Assembly: GCF_000485595.1 (NCBI RefSeq)
Contig: NW_014577092.1
Location: 669,040-733,039 of the forward strand
Reading direction: 5' to 3'
Source of the DNA: Priapulus caudatus
Taxonomy: Eukaryota; Priapulida; Priapulimorpha; Priapulimorphida; Priapulidae
DNA: 64,000 nt
A program made the translations under genes and the position numbers. This document shows, piece by piece, positions 46,901-59,006 of the stretch. Within the stretch, counting starts at the first letter, position 1. Each line of letters starts with the position of its first letter. Below the pieces are notes generated by a model, which did not search any database, was not told the DNA's origin, and saw only the letters and a program-made list of their open reading frames with translations.

Positions 46901-48115
46901 TCGCGTCGCGTCGCATTCAATCGAACCCCGAGCCTAACAGCCGGCCCTAGGCCCCCGCACACGGTGGCACCGAGACAATTGTGCTATCTCACATAGTGAC
47001 ACAACCATGGGAGTACCCTTTTGTGTGTGAAACGGAATACTGATGCCTAGCTATGACGGGTATCGGTGTTTGAATCCGATGGTTTATGAAGCCCATGAAT
47101 AACGTGTATATCGTCTACGCGCGAACACTCTATAGTGAGTTTTAATGTAGGTGTGATATTATGCTGTTCAGTCTGCCTACCTGCTGACGCCCCTCTACTG
47201 TTGCCAACGCGCTTTAACTATCACGACGCTCCCGACGCTCGTGATGCTTATATAAACGAACATACGCCATCACGGCGAACCGCCAACGTTCAGCAACCGC
47301 AACATCCTAACCCCTATGACAAGATTATTCGTCACCTGCAAACTAACGACGCTTGGTACAAAATGAGACTAACATTTATCATATAATCATTCAATTCATA
47401 TTCCAAGTTAACGACGAAGTAACTTGTGTAACCTACAGCAGCTGGAACTTTTTCAACCCATCAAGGCTTTCATCAAACAATGGGCGAGACGAACAGAAAG
47501 TAGTTCGGACTTCTAACAATTTTTAAGATTTAAAAACGACGCAATTTTCTTTCATATCTCTGCGCGACAATCAAAGTGAACAGCTGCCAACGCGTCTCCA
47601 TTACCCGCTAGCATGAGTAGCCACCTGCGGCCAAGCCTGGGTCATTATTCACGCCTCTTCCTTTCCTTACGAAGGATTTCAAGAGATTCTATTAGTAACT
47701 GCAAACAATGTAATACAATTCCTATAGAATCTCTTGAAAATCGCTTTCTTGGGCCCACTGCACGCGACGGAACACACGGACTACCTATTCGATAGCGCTC
47801 TAAAATTGAATAGAAAAAACAAATTCACGAAACCAAATTTAGCCAAAGCATGCCGTCGCTTAGACAGTTTCTTTCCAAAAGGCTATTCTGAGCGCAAAAA
47901 GGCCTGGGGATTTATTTTTCTGGGTACACCCCGCACCGCAATGTGAATTCACTCGCTCACGACGCATTACACCACACACATTTGATGATTAGTTCGCCGC
48001 CGTCTTCCTTGTAAACCGATCGACTCATGCTTTAGTGCCACATGTTTTTTTACGCATGCGTTCCCCCTTTACGAAGAAGTGTCACAATGTGGACGGCGTG
48101 TACGGAATACAAGCA
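43905..48115 (+). repeat. Large direct duplication, copy C1
   Basis: Collinear with 51753-55462: both begin CGTCGGAGGTTCGCCCT and run to AATGTGGACG...ACAAGCACACAC, a few bases before E2 in the second copy. Copy C1 is about 0.5 kb longer, with many one- to several-base insertions, including extra G-rich stretches at 44590-44760. No shared reading frame is preserved between the copies, so neither appears to encode protein. E2 itself is not duplicated; C1 continues into a CA tract. Confidence 0.88.
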
Positions 48116-48139
48116 CACACGACGACACTCGTGGCAGCC

Positions 48140-48144
48140 GCAAC

Positions 48145-48209
<65 letters not shown>

Positions 48210-48400
48210 GCACACTCAACACGCTCATACACACACGCGCGACTGCGCACACGCACACGCTCACACACACCACGCACCGGCACACACACACACTCACACA
48301 CACACACACACACACACACCGCGCGCGCACTACGCAACACACACACACAACACACACCGAGGGCGAGGCACAGCACACACGACGACGCTGGCCGCGCGCC
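48140..48400. repeat. CA/CGCA microsatellite block
   Basis: Long pure (CA)n at 48148-48205 and compound CA/GCAC to about 48350. It occupies the position where copy C2 has exon E2. Confidence 0.9.
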
Positions 48401-49230
48401 ACACACATCGCAATGCGTGGAAGAGCGTGCGCGGGCGTAGTGTAGACGGGCGAGACGTTTACATGTCGTGGCCGTGTGTATGTGAGTTGAACCCGGTGCC
48501 CGTGGGTAGGCGACGGTGGGTGTGAGTGTAGAGTGCGTACAGTGCGGCTATGTGTGTGTGGCGTGATCAGCGTGTGTGTCCGCGGTGCAGGTGCGTGCCG
48601 GCGATGCGTCGTGCGACTGTGCGAGATCTGTGGTGCGAGTACGTGGGTTGACCCGTGATCCGTCTGAGTGCGTACACCGTGCGAGTGCGATTGTGCGGTG
48701 GGCGCGCGCGCTCTGTCGTGCCTGCACGTGGTTGCGTGATGCGGGACCAAACAGTTTCGTAACTCTTGCGAAGTAACCACGACCTCCTCTTGGCGCGACT
48801 GCACTTTAAATCTGTAGTCTGCAGACAGCAGATCCCTCAGACACCACCGCGCGTCCGCCCCTGTACTCGAGCGCGCTCTCGAATTCCTGCACCCTGCGTC
48901 TGCGGCGCCGGCCACGTCCGCGTCGTTTCCTCCTGTCAACGTTTCTGGCCGCTTTCCAGCTCCGACAGCCGATCCTCGTATCGGATTAATCCGGGGCGAC
49001 TGGCAAGACAACTGCCCGTATTTTGCTGCCTGGCGAAGCGGACGCCCTATCCGAGGTATTTCCGCGTTCGTTGCTCCCATGCTTCGCTGTGGTCCGTTCT
49101 ACATCAGCGTCGTCTGGCCGTCCTCCGCTGGAGCGCAATTCAGAATAGATCGACGGGCGCCTGAGACAGTTGCATTTAGGCTCCCTCGCGCCTGTTGAGG
49201 CCAAACGATCAGGCGAGACAATGTTGTTGA
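48401..49230. other. Unique sequence, no recognised gene
   Basis: GC-rich relative to the surroundings, with open frames on both strands (for example 48766-49164 plus and 48082-49080 minus). None contains a motif I recognise, and the minus frame is partly translation of CA repeats. Confidence 0.4.
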
Positions 49231-50062
49231 AAAAGATTTAAACGCAGGAGAAAAGAGGATGAAGAGAAGAGAGAGAGAAGATGAGAGGAGGAAATGAGCA
49301 GACACACCGGCTCCCGGCACGCGCACCACAGAGTGTGAGATAGAGATTAGAAGATTTAGGAGAGGACCTGGCGAGCCCAAAGACGCAGAGAGAAAGAGAA
49401 AAAAAAGGCAAGGGAGAAAGAGGAGAGAGATCGAGAAGACGAGACGGAGGAGAGGGGAAAAAAAAAGAAAGAGAGAGAGGAGAGAGACGAGAGAGACGAG
49501 ATGAGATGAGATGAAAGAGGGGAGAGCGAGGAAGATGAGGAGAGAGAGAGAGAGAGAGAGACTGAGGAGAGAGAGAAAGGACGAGAAAGAGAGAGAGAGA
49601 GAGAGAGAGATCGAGGAGAGAAGAGAGAGACAAGAGAGACCGAGAGAGAAGAGAGAGGAGAGCTGAGGGAGATGAGAGAGAAGGAGAGGAGACGGGAGAC
49701 GGATGCAGGTTAGCTCTGAGCGCACATGGATAGCGAGATTCTCCAAAGACAAGAGGGGGAAGCAACGAGCCGGCCTGCCGTAATTCGCGCCGGCTGCGTA
49801 TACCTGGTTATTACAGCGAGAGGGTAGAGAGAAGAATGCGATGGTGAACAACGGGCTGTCGATATTGGTAGCCGAAATAGGCTAGCATCAGTAGCTATAC
49901 CATGGCTCGCGCGAAACGGGCGTGTTACTCACGGCACCGCGGCGCAAACGAGGATTGGTGTTGTTTACTGCACACGCGGGACACGCGAGGCGATGCACTG
50001 AGAACAATTAGGAGAGCGACGCTTACGCGTTTACCTCGGGCACCCGAGGAGGTGATGTTCGC

Positions 50063-50114
<52 letters not shown>

Positions 50115-50115
50115 G
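49231..50115. repeat. GA-rich low-complexity tracts
   Basis: Purine-rich (GAGA, GGAGA) tracts at 49245-49690 and a pure (GA)n at 50068-50112, separated by about 370 bp of unique sequence. The Leu/Ser-rich minus-strand frames are translations of the repeat. Confidence 0.88.
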
Positions 50116-51105
50116 AGAGACTGCCACAATCAACACGATGTTGCTTACGTTCCAAAGTGAGCGACACATTACGACCGCCATCTGGCGCGCATTGACCGTC
50201 AAACAAACCATCCAAAGCATGCGTGCAGGCACCTTGTACGTATCGCCAGCACAAGCACACGAATCACGCTCGATGCGAGGCCGCCTGACAATCATCATCA
50301 TATATCAAGGGTCCAAGAGAAATAGAAATAGAATCTTCTGTGCCTGTCACGTTCTCCACTTAAAATCGCCACGTAAAAATGCAGACCGCACATGCCACCC
50401 TTATACGGGTATCGAGCGAGTATCGGGCTGAATTAACAGCGCGTTTGCAGCTGCCTTCATCTGAAAATTGATTAAACCGACAGCAGCATCGTAACGTCAG
50501 ACGGTATGGCTTCATGAAAGCAGCATTGTAGGCAGCCGTTTCTAATGAAGAAAGCCAAAGGATAGCCTATTGTAATATTAGTTAATCCGGGCGTTCTCTC
50601 ATCGCACATCGCACTGACGTGTTCTCGCCGAGTAAAGTCAAGGATAAGTAACGTGTATTAATTATTCAGTGAACAACTGAATCGTTGTTCACTCGCTATA
50701 ACTCAGTGTAGCACTGACCGGTGAGCAGATCTACCTATGAAGTATAGTAACGACTACAAAAGCTGGTACAAGTACATGCTAGCTAGTAACGGAAGGAGGC
50801 ACGGAGGCTAGGAAGAAAGTAGGGAGAAGGTATCGCGAACGGTTGTTTCTGATGGGTGGGAGGATATCCCTGCGTAAACTGTTGTGTTCTTGCCCCCCCC
50901 CCGCGCCCAGTACAAAGACGTCAGCGAGAGGCCGCACAGGTAAAACACGTGGACGACTTTATAGTGAACGCATCGGTATACCGTACCTCGGTACATATAG
51001 AAGCCTGCCAGTACGAATTCTCCTATGCATTCTTCCACCGCAACAATTTACAGGCCTTCCGCGACAGCTCGGTGGTACAGACGTTAGAAGTCGTCTTTTC
51101 AAAAC
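50116..51105. other. Intronic sequence, no gene seen
   Basis: Unique sequence. Open frames around 50843-51191 run into the AACAG repeat and show no recognisable domain. Confidence 0.45.
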
Positions 51106-51320
51106 AGAACAGAAAAGAACAGAACAGAACAAAAAACAGAACAAAACAGAACAAAACAGGGCATACTAAAAGAGAAGAGAAGAGAACATGAGAGAAAAGA
51201 GAAAAGAAGCGAAAAGAAGAGAACATAATAGAACAGAATGGAACAGAACAGACAAGAACAGCTCAGAAAACAGAACTGAACATAAATAATCAGAACAGAA
51301 CAGAACAGAACAGAAGCGCT
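51106..51320. repeat. (AACAG)n pentanucleotide repeat
   Basis: AGAACAGAACAGAAC-type repeats with AAGAG interruptions; the complement gives Phe/Cys/Ser/Leu-rich open frames that are artefacts. Confidence 0.9.
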
Positions 51321-52939
51321 TTCGCTACTTCTTTCGTTCACTGGGTACTTTTCTCGCGCGTTCATCGTTGTTTTCCGCCGGCAGTGGCACTAGTACTACA
51401 GCATTGCTGCGTGAACACGATACATGTGTCCACTACACGTGACTTGAAACAGTTAACCGTGATGATCAGCGACTACCGCCAAATGAGAACGGCGCAGTGT
51501 GCTCAAGGCGTAATCATTGCAATTGAGAAACTCAGAAAGTCGATCAATCGAAGAACGTAACAAGAGCCGCAGAGCGTCTGGGCTCATCTGAGGTCTGTTG
51601 CTACGATTATAAACGTAAAATTTCAGTCGTGCGTAGTACCACATTTGTTAGGCGCAGATATGCAGACACGCAGTTGCGTACACATCATTGTTAGGACACG
51701 CCCACTATCGCAGATGGAGGGTAGGGGGAGGGTGGGATATATATATATATATACGTCGGAGGTTCGCCCTATCGGGTAGGTAGGGTACGGTAGGTTCGGC
51801 AGGGACCTTGGTGGTAATTGCTTGGGGCGGACAGAAGATTGGCGGTAGGTCAACGCTGGGAAGCTGCATGGACCGCACGGCGAAGATTTATAACTTCGTC
51901 ACTTCATCAACGAACTACAATACCGTGCTCGCATTCAATCGCGTGATTAACATATCTCTCGTAGATTACACACTAAGTCTTCCAATTAGAGCGCAAAACG
52001 TGAGCAATGCGCGCTATAGCTGTTGATGGCAGTCAGCACTGCAGCGGTCTGATTGCTTGCCGATAATATCGCCCGAGGTCAGCGCGACAATACGATCATT
52101 GAGAAGTGTGAACGCATGCTGTGGGCACGCGTGATTAGCAAGGGCAACTATACTTGGGTTCGTTAGGAAGGAATTGTGGAGCGTTCACCTGCCCAGGTAA
52201 ACGCGTAAGCGTGCTCTCCTATTGTTCTCGCTCGCCTCGTGTCCCGCGTGTGCATAATAAACCAATTTCTCGTTGCGCGTGCCTGATAACCCCGTTTCGC
52301 AGCCAGGGTATAGCTAGCTATCTAGCTATTGGCTACCATATCGACACCCGTTGTTCACATGCACGCTGTAATAACAGGTATACGCAGGCGCGATAGGCAG
52401 CCGGGTGTTTGCTTTGGAGAACACTGGGAGAGGCACGCCGCGTTTTAGGCGTTTACCTTGATTTTAACCATACAAGATGGACGCTGCGTCATTGACACCG
52501 TACAGACTGCAGATTTGATCCTACATCAAACTGGTCCGGGCCAGGAGCGCGTCAAATCGTTTCCAGTGTGTACACGCTATCCCGCTCCAAATACGCGCTG
52601 GCCCGCACCAGTTTGGCCCCGCAAATGAAGGAGGGCCAGGACCGGGATAACTTCAAACTTGGCCCGGGATAAGTTATCCCGCTCCAAGCTGTGTCTGTAC
52701 GCAACACGCGGGCCAAATCCGGTGCTATTTCGCAATACGCATGCGCATAGCCGTATTTAGGTCACATAAAAGTACAATAGCTGTCTGCGGGGTGACGTAG
52801 CGAGTTGAACTGAGCATGCACAGTCAACCCGTGACTCATTTGATATAGCATAAAATTTTGTGTCTGTACGGCGGCTACGATTTGACGCGCGATTGGCCCG
52901 GACTAGTTTAATGTAGGATCAAATTTTGAAGTCTGTACG

Positions 52940-53070
52940 GGGTATGAGTGAGTGAGTGAGTGAATGAGTGAGTGAGTGAGTGAGTGAGTGTGTGATTGAG
53001 TGAGTGAGTGAGTGAATGAGTGAGTGAGTGAGTGAGTGAGTGTGTGATTGAGTGAGTGAGTGAGTGAGCA
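52940..53070. repeat. (GAGT)n microsatellite
   Basis: TGAGTGAGTGAG repeats with two TGTGTGATTGAG interruptions in regular spacing, suggesting a higher-order duplication of about 60 bp. The corresponding place in C1 (about 45490-45570) holds only scattered GAGT units. Confidence 0.88.
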
Positions 53071-54327
53071 ATGACGTATATCGGATACATTGACGGGTGT
53101 GCAAGCGGTCCGTACAAACTGGAATGAAACGTGGCGAAGCAAGCAATGTAAAGCCTATAGCTGTAATAACGGCGCGGCATAACACGCCTGTTTGGTATCC
53201 AAAATGTCCGACGCTGCACTACGATTTCAAGGTGCAAATCACTAGTGCGTTACCCAAACAGCGCCATCTCCCTTTCACATCCTCTTCTCCCTCTCTCCCT
53301 TTCTTTCTCTCTGTCTTCCTCTCTCGGGCCCCCTCTCTCTCTCTCTCTCTTTCTCGCTCTCCCCCTCTCTCTCTCTCTATATATATATATATCACTCTCT
53401 CTTTATCCTTCTTCTCTTTTGTCACTTTTCCTTCTTTCTTTCTCTACATCTCCCTCTCTCCCTTATCGCGCTCTCTCTCCCTTATCGCGCTCTCTCTCCC
53501 TTATCGCGCTCTCTCTCACTCGCACGCATTATCTCACGTACCACTTCTCTTCGCCACGCAACAGCGAAGACTTCGCTGCGAAAATACCAGATTAGTTTCA
53601 ATCGGTTTTAACAGAACGAGACGATTGCATTCGAAACGCGAAGTAAAATACCCAACTTCCTATCCACGGTTCACGACCAGTTCCTGGCGAATACAATGCT
53701 ACGGTTAATAGCGGAATTGCATTAAATGTGTACACGGCTCTAGCATTCAGCAGCATGTTACAGCTAAATCGGGGCTTTGCGCTGGGCTTCCACCTTTTCG
53801 CCGTCCAAGGAAACAGAACAACAGAAACTCTCATTGCATGAGTTGCAGGTGTGTGCGAAACGGCTGAAACCAATGCCTGTATTGCAGCGCTGATCGTGGT
53901 AGCTTAACTGGAAAATTGTGAACTGTTAACTGGAAAAAAAGCGACTGGAAAATTGTCTGTCAGTCGCAGTGAGTCGCACATGTATGTTCTACTTTTGCGA
54001 TGCGACGCGACTAGTTCCACCGGTCTACCCGACATCAGCTGCCTTGCGATCGCTGCGACGAGATTCGTATGCATAATCAACAATGCATGCGAATAAAAGA
54101 ATCAGTGCATGCAGTCATATACACAACATGCACACAGCAACAAGTCATGTAAACTCATTTAGTTGCGCGATCTGTTGGCGATCGTCGAAAAGCGCCGTCT
54201 GCGACTGCCTGCGACCAGTCGCTGTCAGTCGCGTCGCCGTCGACCTAAGCACTCAGTCGCAGTGAATTGCAGTGCGTCGCGTCGCGTCGCATTCAATCGC
54301 AACCCGACCTAACGGCGGCGTAAGGCC

Positions 54328-54407
54328 CCCGCACACGGTGAAGTTCCTGCTGAGCACGGAACGTGAGTTTCGTGCTCAGCAGGAATCTCACACACCCGCA
54401 CACGGTG
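54328..54407. repeat. Hairpin insertion flanked by 13-bp direct repeats
   Basis: CCCGCACACGGTG occurs at 54328-54340 and 54395-54407. Between them, TTCCTGCTGAGCACG (54344-54358) pairs perfectly with 54371-54385 around a 12-nt loop. Copy C1 has a single CCCGCACACGGTG at about 46957 and no hairpin, so the 67 bp is an insertion or deletion polymorphism. Confidence 0.8.
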
Positions 54408-55068
54408 GCACTCGAGCAATTGTGCTATTCTCACAAGTGACACAACCATGAGTACCAGTTTTGTGTGTGAAACGGATATGATGCTAGTATGACGGGTATG
54501 GTGTTTGAATCCATGGTTATTAAGCATGAATAACGTGTATATCGTCTACGCGCCGAAACACTCTAAGTATTTTTAATTAGGTGTGATATTATGCTGATTC
54601 ATGTCTGCTACCTGTGGACGCCCTCTACTGTTGCAACGCGCTTTAACTATCACGAGCTCCCGGCGTGATGCTTATATGAACGAACATACGCCATCACTGG
54701 GAACGCCAACGTCAGCAACCGCAACCATCTAACCCATGACAAATTATTTCTCACTGCAAACTAACGACGCTGGTACAAAATGAGACTAACATTTATCATA
54801 TATCATACAATTTATTCCCAAGTTAACCACGAATAATTGTGTAACTACAGTAAGCTGGAACTTTTCAACCATCAGCTACCATCAACAATGGGCGAGACGA
54901 ACAGAAAGTAGTTCGGCTTCCTAACAATTTTTAAGATTTAAAAACAGACGTCAATTTTCTTTCATTTCTCGCGACGAATCAAAGTAACAGCTGCACGCTT
55001 GCCATTACCGCTAGCATTGATAGCACCTGGGCAAGCCTGGTCATTATCACCGCCTCTCCTTTCCTACG

Positions 55069-55139
55069 AAGGATTTTCAAGAGATTCTATTAGGTAATGC
55101 AATGTATACATTACCTAATAGAATCTCTTGAAAATCCTT
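55069..55139. repeat. Perfect 31-bp-stem hairpin
   Basis: AAGGATTTTCAAGAGATTCT ATTAGGTAATG (55069-55099) and 55109-55139 are exact reverse complements around a 9-nt loop. In C1 (about 47667-47745) the same arms are present but degraded. It lies about 340 bp from E2 in the E2-E3 intron. Confidence 0.88.
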
Positions 55140-55477
55140 TCTTGGGCCACGCACGCGACGAACACACGACTACTATTCGATAGCGTAAAATTGAATAGAA
55201 AAACAAATTCACGAAACCAAATACCAAACATCATCGTTAGACATTTCTTTCCAAAATGCTATTCTGAGCGCAAAAAGCTGATCTGGGTACACCCGCACCG
55301 CAATGTGAATTCACTCGCTCACCGACGCATTACACACACACATTGATTATCGCGCCGTCTTCGTTGTAACCCGATGGACTCAATGTTTAGTGCCAAATGT
55401 TTTTTTACGATGCGTTTTACGAAGTGTAACAATGTGGACGTGTTTACCAATAACAAGCACACACACAAATCGCCCAC

Positions 55478-55599
55478 CTGACACTGTCATGTCGCTGGAT
55501 GTATATCTTGTGAAACATCGTGTCTTTCGGCGCACCGGCAATGTCCGCCTTCATCTCCATGGCAACGTGCCTCGGCAACACCGACAACAGCAAGCGCTC
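55478..55599 (-). CDS. ADCY5/6-like: Adenylyl cyclase exon E2: coupling helix and start of C1a
   Basis: A 122-nt exon with acceptor TTATCTGCATCTAG|G and donor GTCAG|GTGGGC. Starts in phase 0 after E1 and ends in phase 2, so AG plus C of E3 makes Ser. It encodes [35 protein letters not shown] and RHDSVS. The first twenty residues equal the vertebrate ADCY5/6 consensus as I know it ([20 protein letters not shown]), and [18 protein letters not shown] is the usual entry to the C1a beta-sheet. This exon is the strongest evidence for the ADCY5/6 class. It lies just past the end of duplicated block C2. Confidence 0.97.
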
Positions 55600-56064
55600 C
55601 TAGATGCAGATAAACAGCGAGCAGTCGTTAATTACCGCGTTTCTGCTTAACTAAATCAACTAAAGTTCTAACTTTCCTATATCACATTAATGAAATCCAC
55701 AAGATAGAGCAATAATGGCTTTCTTATATTATAACAAGACCGAACCAGAGGTATCGTCTAAACGGTCAAACTACAGCGGCAGTAAACCATAATCGAGCGT
55801 GGCATTTGGCATTGATTCTAGCTTTTGATGCTGCCGATCGCCATATCTCATATACGTCATATCTACGTCGTACATACACGTAAACCTGCGTACGGACATA
55901 CGCATTACCATATATATATATTTGTGTGTGTATGTGGATGGCTGGATAGATATCCAGCTAGCTAGATAGATAGATATAGATAAATGAATAGGTAGGTAGA
56001 TAGATAGAGGGATAGATATTCTGCCACAGAAACCGTGTTGCCAACACCTATATGTGATGTATAA
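55600..56064. other. E1-E2 intron, no gene seen
   Basis: Unique sequence with a (TA)n/(GATA)n patch at 55910-56010. Confidence 0.5.
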
Positions 56065-56137
56065 TATCAGGAGTTAATGAAGACAAATTGTGAAGACAAC
56101 TTTAATGAAGACAATTTGTCTTCATTAACTCCTGATA
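56065..56137. repeat. Perfect 26-bp-stem hairpin
   Basis: TATCAGGAGTTAATGAAGAC AAATTG (56065-56090) and 56112-56137 are exact reverse complements; the 21-nt loop repeats part of the arm (TTAATGAAGA). Confidence 0.85.
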
Positions 56138-57999
56138 ATATGCTTATATGCGGCGACGTGCTGCGAAGCTACATAGCCGGAGGGCCGCAGCACGCGGGCG
56201 ACGCGGCATCAATACATGATAGCATATCATAATTACACGTGCAGGAGAAGGACTGCTGGTCAGAGTGCTAACTAAACACGAAGCGAAAATTACAAGTAAA
56301 CATGTGATGTGCGCGCCGGCAAAACATTTATCGAGAGAAGAAATATACCTTCCACATATACCATGCTTCAGAGTACCATCGTTCGATATGTGTGGGCAAA
56401 AGCTACAGAAAAACTTCGCTCGCGTATAGGTGCATCTGACGCTTGATGGTTTACCATGAAAGGCTGTAGGAAGCCATAGAAGGCAGGTGTATACAGGGCG
56501 CGCAGGGAAGGTATCCTCATTAATAGATGTACTGTTCGTGGTGTACGCTCACACAGATTACAGTCACAGCCCTTACAAGCAGCATTCTCGACTGCATTTA
56601 ATGCTCTTGGGGGGGGGCAAACAGTGGCTAGCAGCATGTCTACGCCCTTCTGCTACTATGCCGCGTCACAGCACACTTCACCACAAGTTGCCACCACGAG
56701 CAATTTTCGTGGTGAGAAATCAAACCGGTTTGATTCTCGGCAACTCGTGGTCACCACTAAATTTCCGTGGTGAGTGGTCGTTGCCGGCCCCCGCACACTT
56801 GCCTGTACGAGCAACGAAAATGGTGAAGTGTGCTGCCCGCTTTACTGGATTACTCACATCTGAATTATATTATGAAAAATATAAAAATGAAATATATATT
56901 AATATATATAAAATATGATAAATGATATTATGAAAAATCACTACCTATGGATATACACTGGTGAAACTTGGTAAATATTAAAGTAAATAGTAACGGCAAG
57001 TGCTGTGATTTCAACATGAGACAGTTTCAGAGAATGAGGCAGGAAATTAAGAGTTACACGTCTTTATTACCTAGCAATTTCCGGCAGATTACTAATATAT
57101 GAGCGCAGACGGCATATCAACTCACGTGATACAGCCTAGGCAGAAAAGAGAGAGCAGTGGTTTGCTGAATGCAATGCGATATGTAGGTGTGTGCTTGCGT
57201 ATACGTGTGCGTGCGTGTGTGCGCGTGTGATAGCGTGAGTTTGTGCTTATGTATTGGAGTGCGTGCGTGTGGGCGTGCGCGTGCGTGTACGTGATTGCGC
57301 ACGCATGCGCACGCGCTCGTGTTTGCGTGAGTGTCGCTGCGCGTGTTTTTCGTGACACAGTGGATTTGCCGTGTGAATGCTTTTATCACCAGTGTATGAA
57401 GTTTGTATATCCTTGGAGCAAAAACATAACAGTATCGCGTTTCCGTTATTATTTGATCTTCCCGCGATAATGGCGTTTCCATTGAGCTCGGTCACCTTGA
57501 ATATCATCTTTTTGCAAATAACACAATGTCACCAATGCTTATCATGCAGAAGTGCTACACCAAAACGCCAAAAATCGACATCCATCTAACAGGATTAGAA
57601 ATTAACCATTTCTTTGCCAGGCAGCACGTAGTTTCTATCAGAGAGAAAAGCAGGCAGCATACTTACTCACAAGGACAGAAACTCGAGGAAACCCTAGCAG
57701 CTCCACACCCACCCACACCAACTGCACTATCTTATTGCTTCTGTCCCCGAGAAAGCTGGTTTGGCTTCCTAGCCCTCCCTGTTTACCCCTGCTTCCCTCA
57801 TTGCACGCACTATTACCGTATTACGCTATTATATATACGCAGTATTACGCTATTACGTGTAGCTGCATGGACCACGTTCATGCCAAAGTCAACAAAACGG
57901 TTGTCAGTGTCGAAAGTGTGAAAAATTCGCGATGACACTAGTTTATGGAAAAAACCGCGTTTCCCCGCAATAAACAACAAAAGCAACAGCAACAAAACA
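56138..57999. other. E1-E2 intron, no gene seen
   Basis: Mostly unique. A short inverted motif, CACGAGCAATTTTCGTGGTG with GTGGTCACCACTAAATTTCC, sits at 56690-56775 next to GGCCCCCGCACAC, the sequence that also flanks the hairpin indel at 54328. A GT/GC-rich patch lies at 57190-57340. Open frames here show no recognised domain. Confidence 0.45.
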
Positions 58000-58100
58000 A
58001 CAACAACAGCAGCAGCCGTGACATTCACAACAACGAAAAACAACAACAGCAGCAGTGATATTTACGAAAACAAAACAACAAAAACAACAGCAGAAGCAGC

Positions 58101-58133
<33 letters not shown>

Positions 58134-58135
58134 AA
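58000..58135. repeat. (CAA)n/(CAG)n trinucleotide repeat
   Basis: AACAACAACAGCAGC-type repeat; complement frames are Cys/Leu-rich artefacts. Confidence 0.9.
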
Positions 58136-58319
58136 CATCGAGACAACACAACAGTCCAGATGATGATCAGAGGCGATCGTCACCGCGAAAGCTACGTTTA
58201 TCTGTAACAGTATCTGATCTAGAGGTGTGTTCTCGTACACACACACACAAACGGACGGACGGACGATCAAGCGATTCTACAAGCTGCATCTGACTATGTC
58301 AGATGAGCTAAAAACGCAC

Positions 58320-58686
58320 AAAAGGAGAAAGATAGAGACGATGGTGGGGGGAGTAGCGAATGGGGTAGAGGAGGAGCGAGAGGTGGGACAGAGAATCATA
58401 TCGAGAAGGTAAGAGTGAGGTTGAGCGGGAGGGTAGAGGAGGTGGAAATATACAAAGCGAGAGATATGTGGGATACAGAATGCTCTGGGGAAAGGTATAT
58501 AGAGAGAGAGACAATGCGGGAGGGGAACAAATATAGAGATAGAAAACAGAGAAAAAAGAGCGCAAAAGAAAGGGCGCAGAAGAGAGTGATTAATGCAGAC
58601 CGGGTAAAAGAGAGGGAGAGTGGTCAAGAGAAATAGAGAGCGCGGGAGGGAATGAGAGCGATAGAAAGGGAGGGAGTAGGAAGGGA

Positions 58687-58721
<35 letters not shown>

Positions 58722-58760
58722 AAGAGAGAAAGAGAGAAAGAGAGAGAAAGTGAACCAAGG
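58320..58760. repeat. GA-rich tract
   Basis: Purine-rich, densest (AGAGAGAGAA) at 58685-58750; long Leu/Ser frames on the minus strand derive from it. Confidence 0.85.
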
Positions 58761-58800
58761 GAGAGGCAGAGATTTCTAGCAGATAATCGATGGTTTAGAG

Positions 58801-58998
58801 CAGGGGTTCTTAACCTGTGGTCCATGGACCCCTTTGGGGTCCGTGGATGGGCTTCAGGGGGTCCGTGAACCCCATTGCATGCAAAATTTTGTGTTTATGT
58901 GCTTATGTGCACATAAACATATTTTTCTGGGGATGGGTCCGTAGCTTTCACCAGATTCTCAAAGGGGTCAATGACTCAAAAAAGGTTAAGAACCACTG
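58801..58998. mobile_element. hAT-type MITE with 8-bp target-site duplication
   Basis: The ends are CAGGGGTTCTTAACCT and, in complement, CAGTGGTTCTTAACCT: 16-bp terminal inverted repeats with one mismatch. Flanks are the perfect 8-bp duplication GTTTAGAG (58793-58800 and 58999-59006). CAGNGGTTCTTAACC termini and 8-bp duplications are hAT hallmarks. At 198 bp with no coding capacity it depends on an autonomous element elsewhere. Internal GGGGTCC motifs occur near both ends. Confidence 0.95.
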
Positions 58999-59006
58999 GT
59001 TTAGAG

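Larger units (their letters stand above)
51753..55462 (+). repeat. Large direct duplication, copy C2
   Basis: The shorter partner of 43905-48115. It lies directly upstream (plus coordinates) of exon E2, so this copy sits in the genuine E2-E3 intron. It contains a (GAGT)n block at 52940-53070, CT tracts at 53330-53390, a 67-bp hairpin-bearing insertion at 54341-54407 not present in C1, and a perfect 31-bp hairpin at 55069-55139. Confidence 0.88.

Noticed and set aside
48766-49164. 132-residue plus-strand frame and overlapping minus frames considered as a gag-like or host gene
   Set aside because: No zinc knuckle, protease, reverse transcriptase or other recognised motif; composition is that of GC-rich intron.
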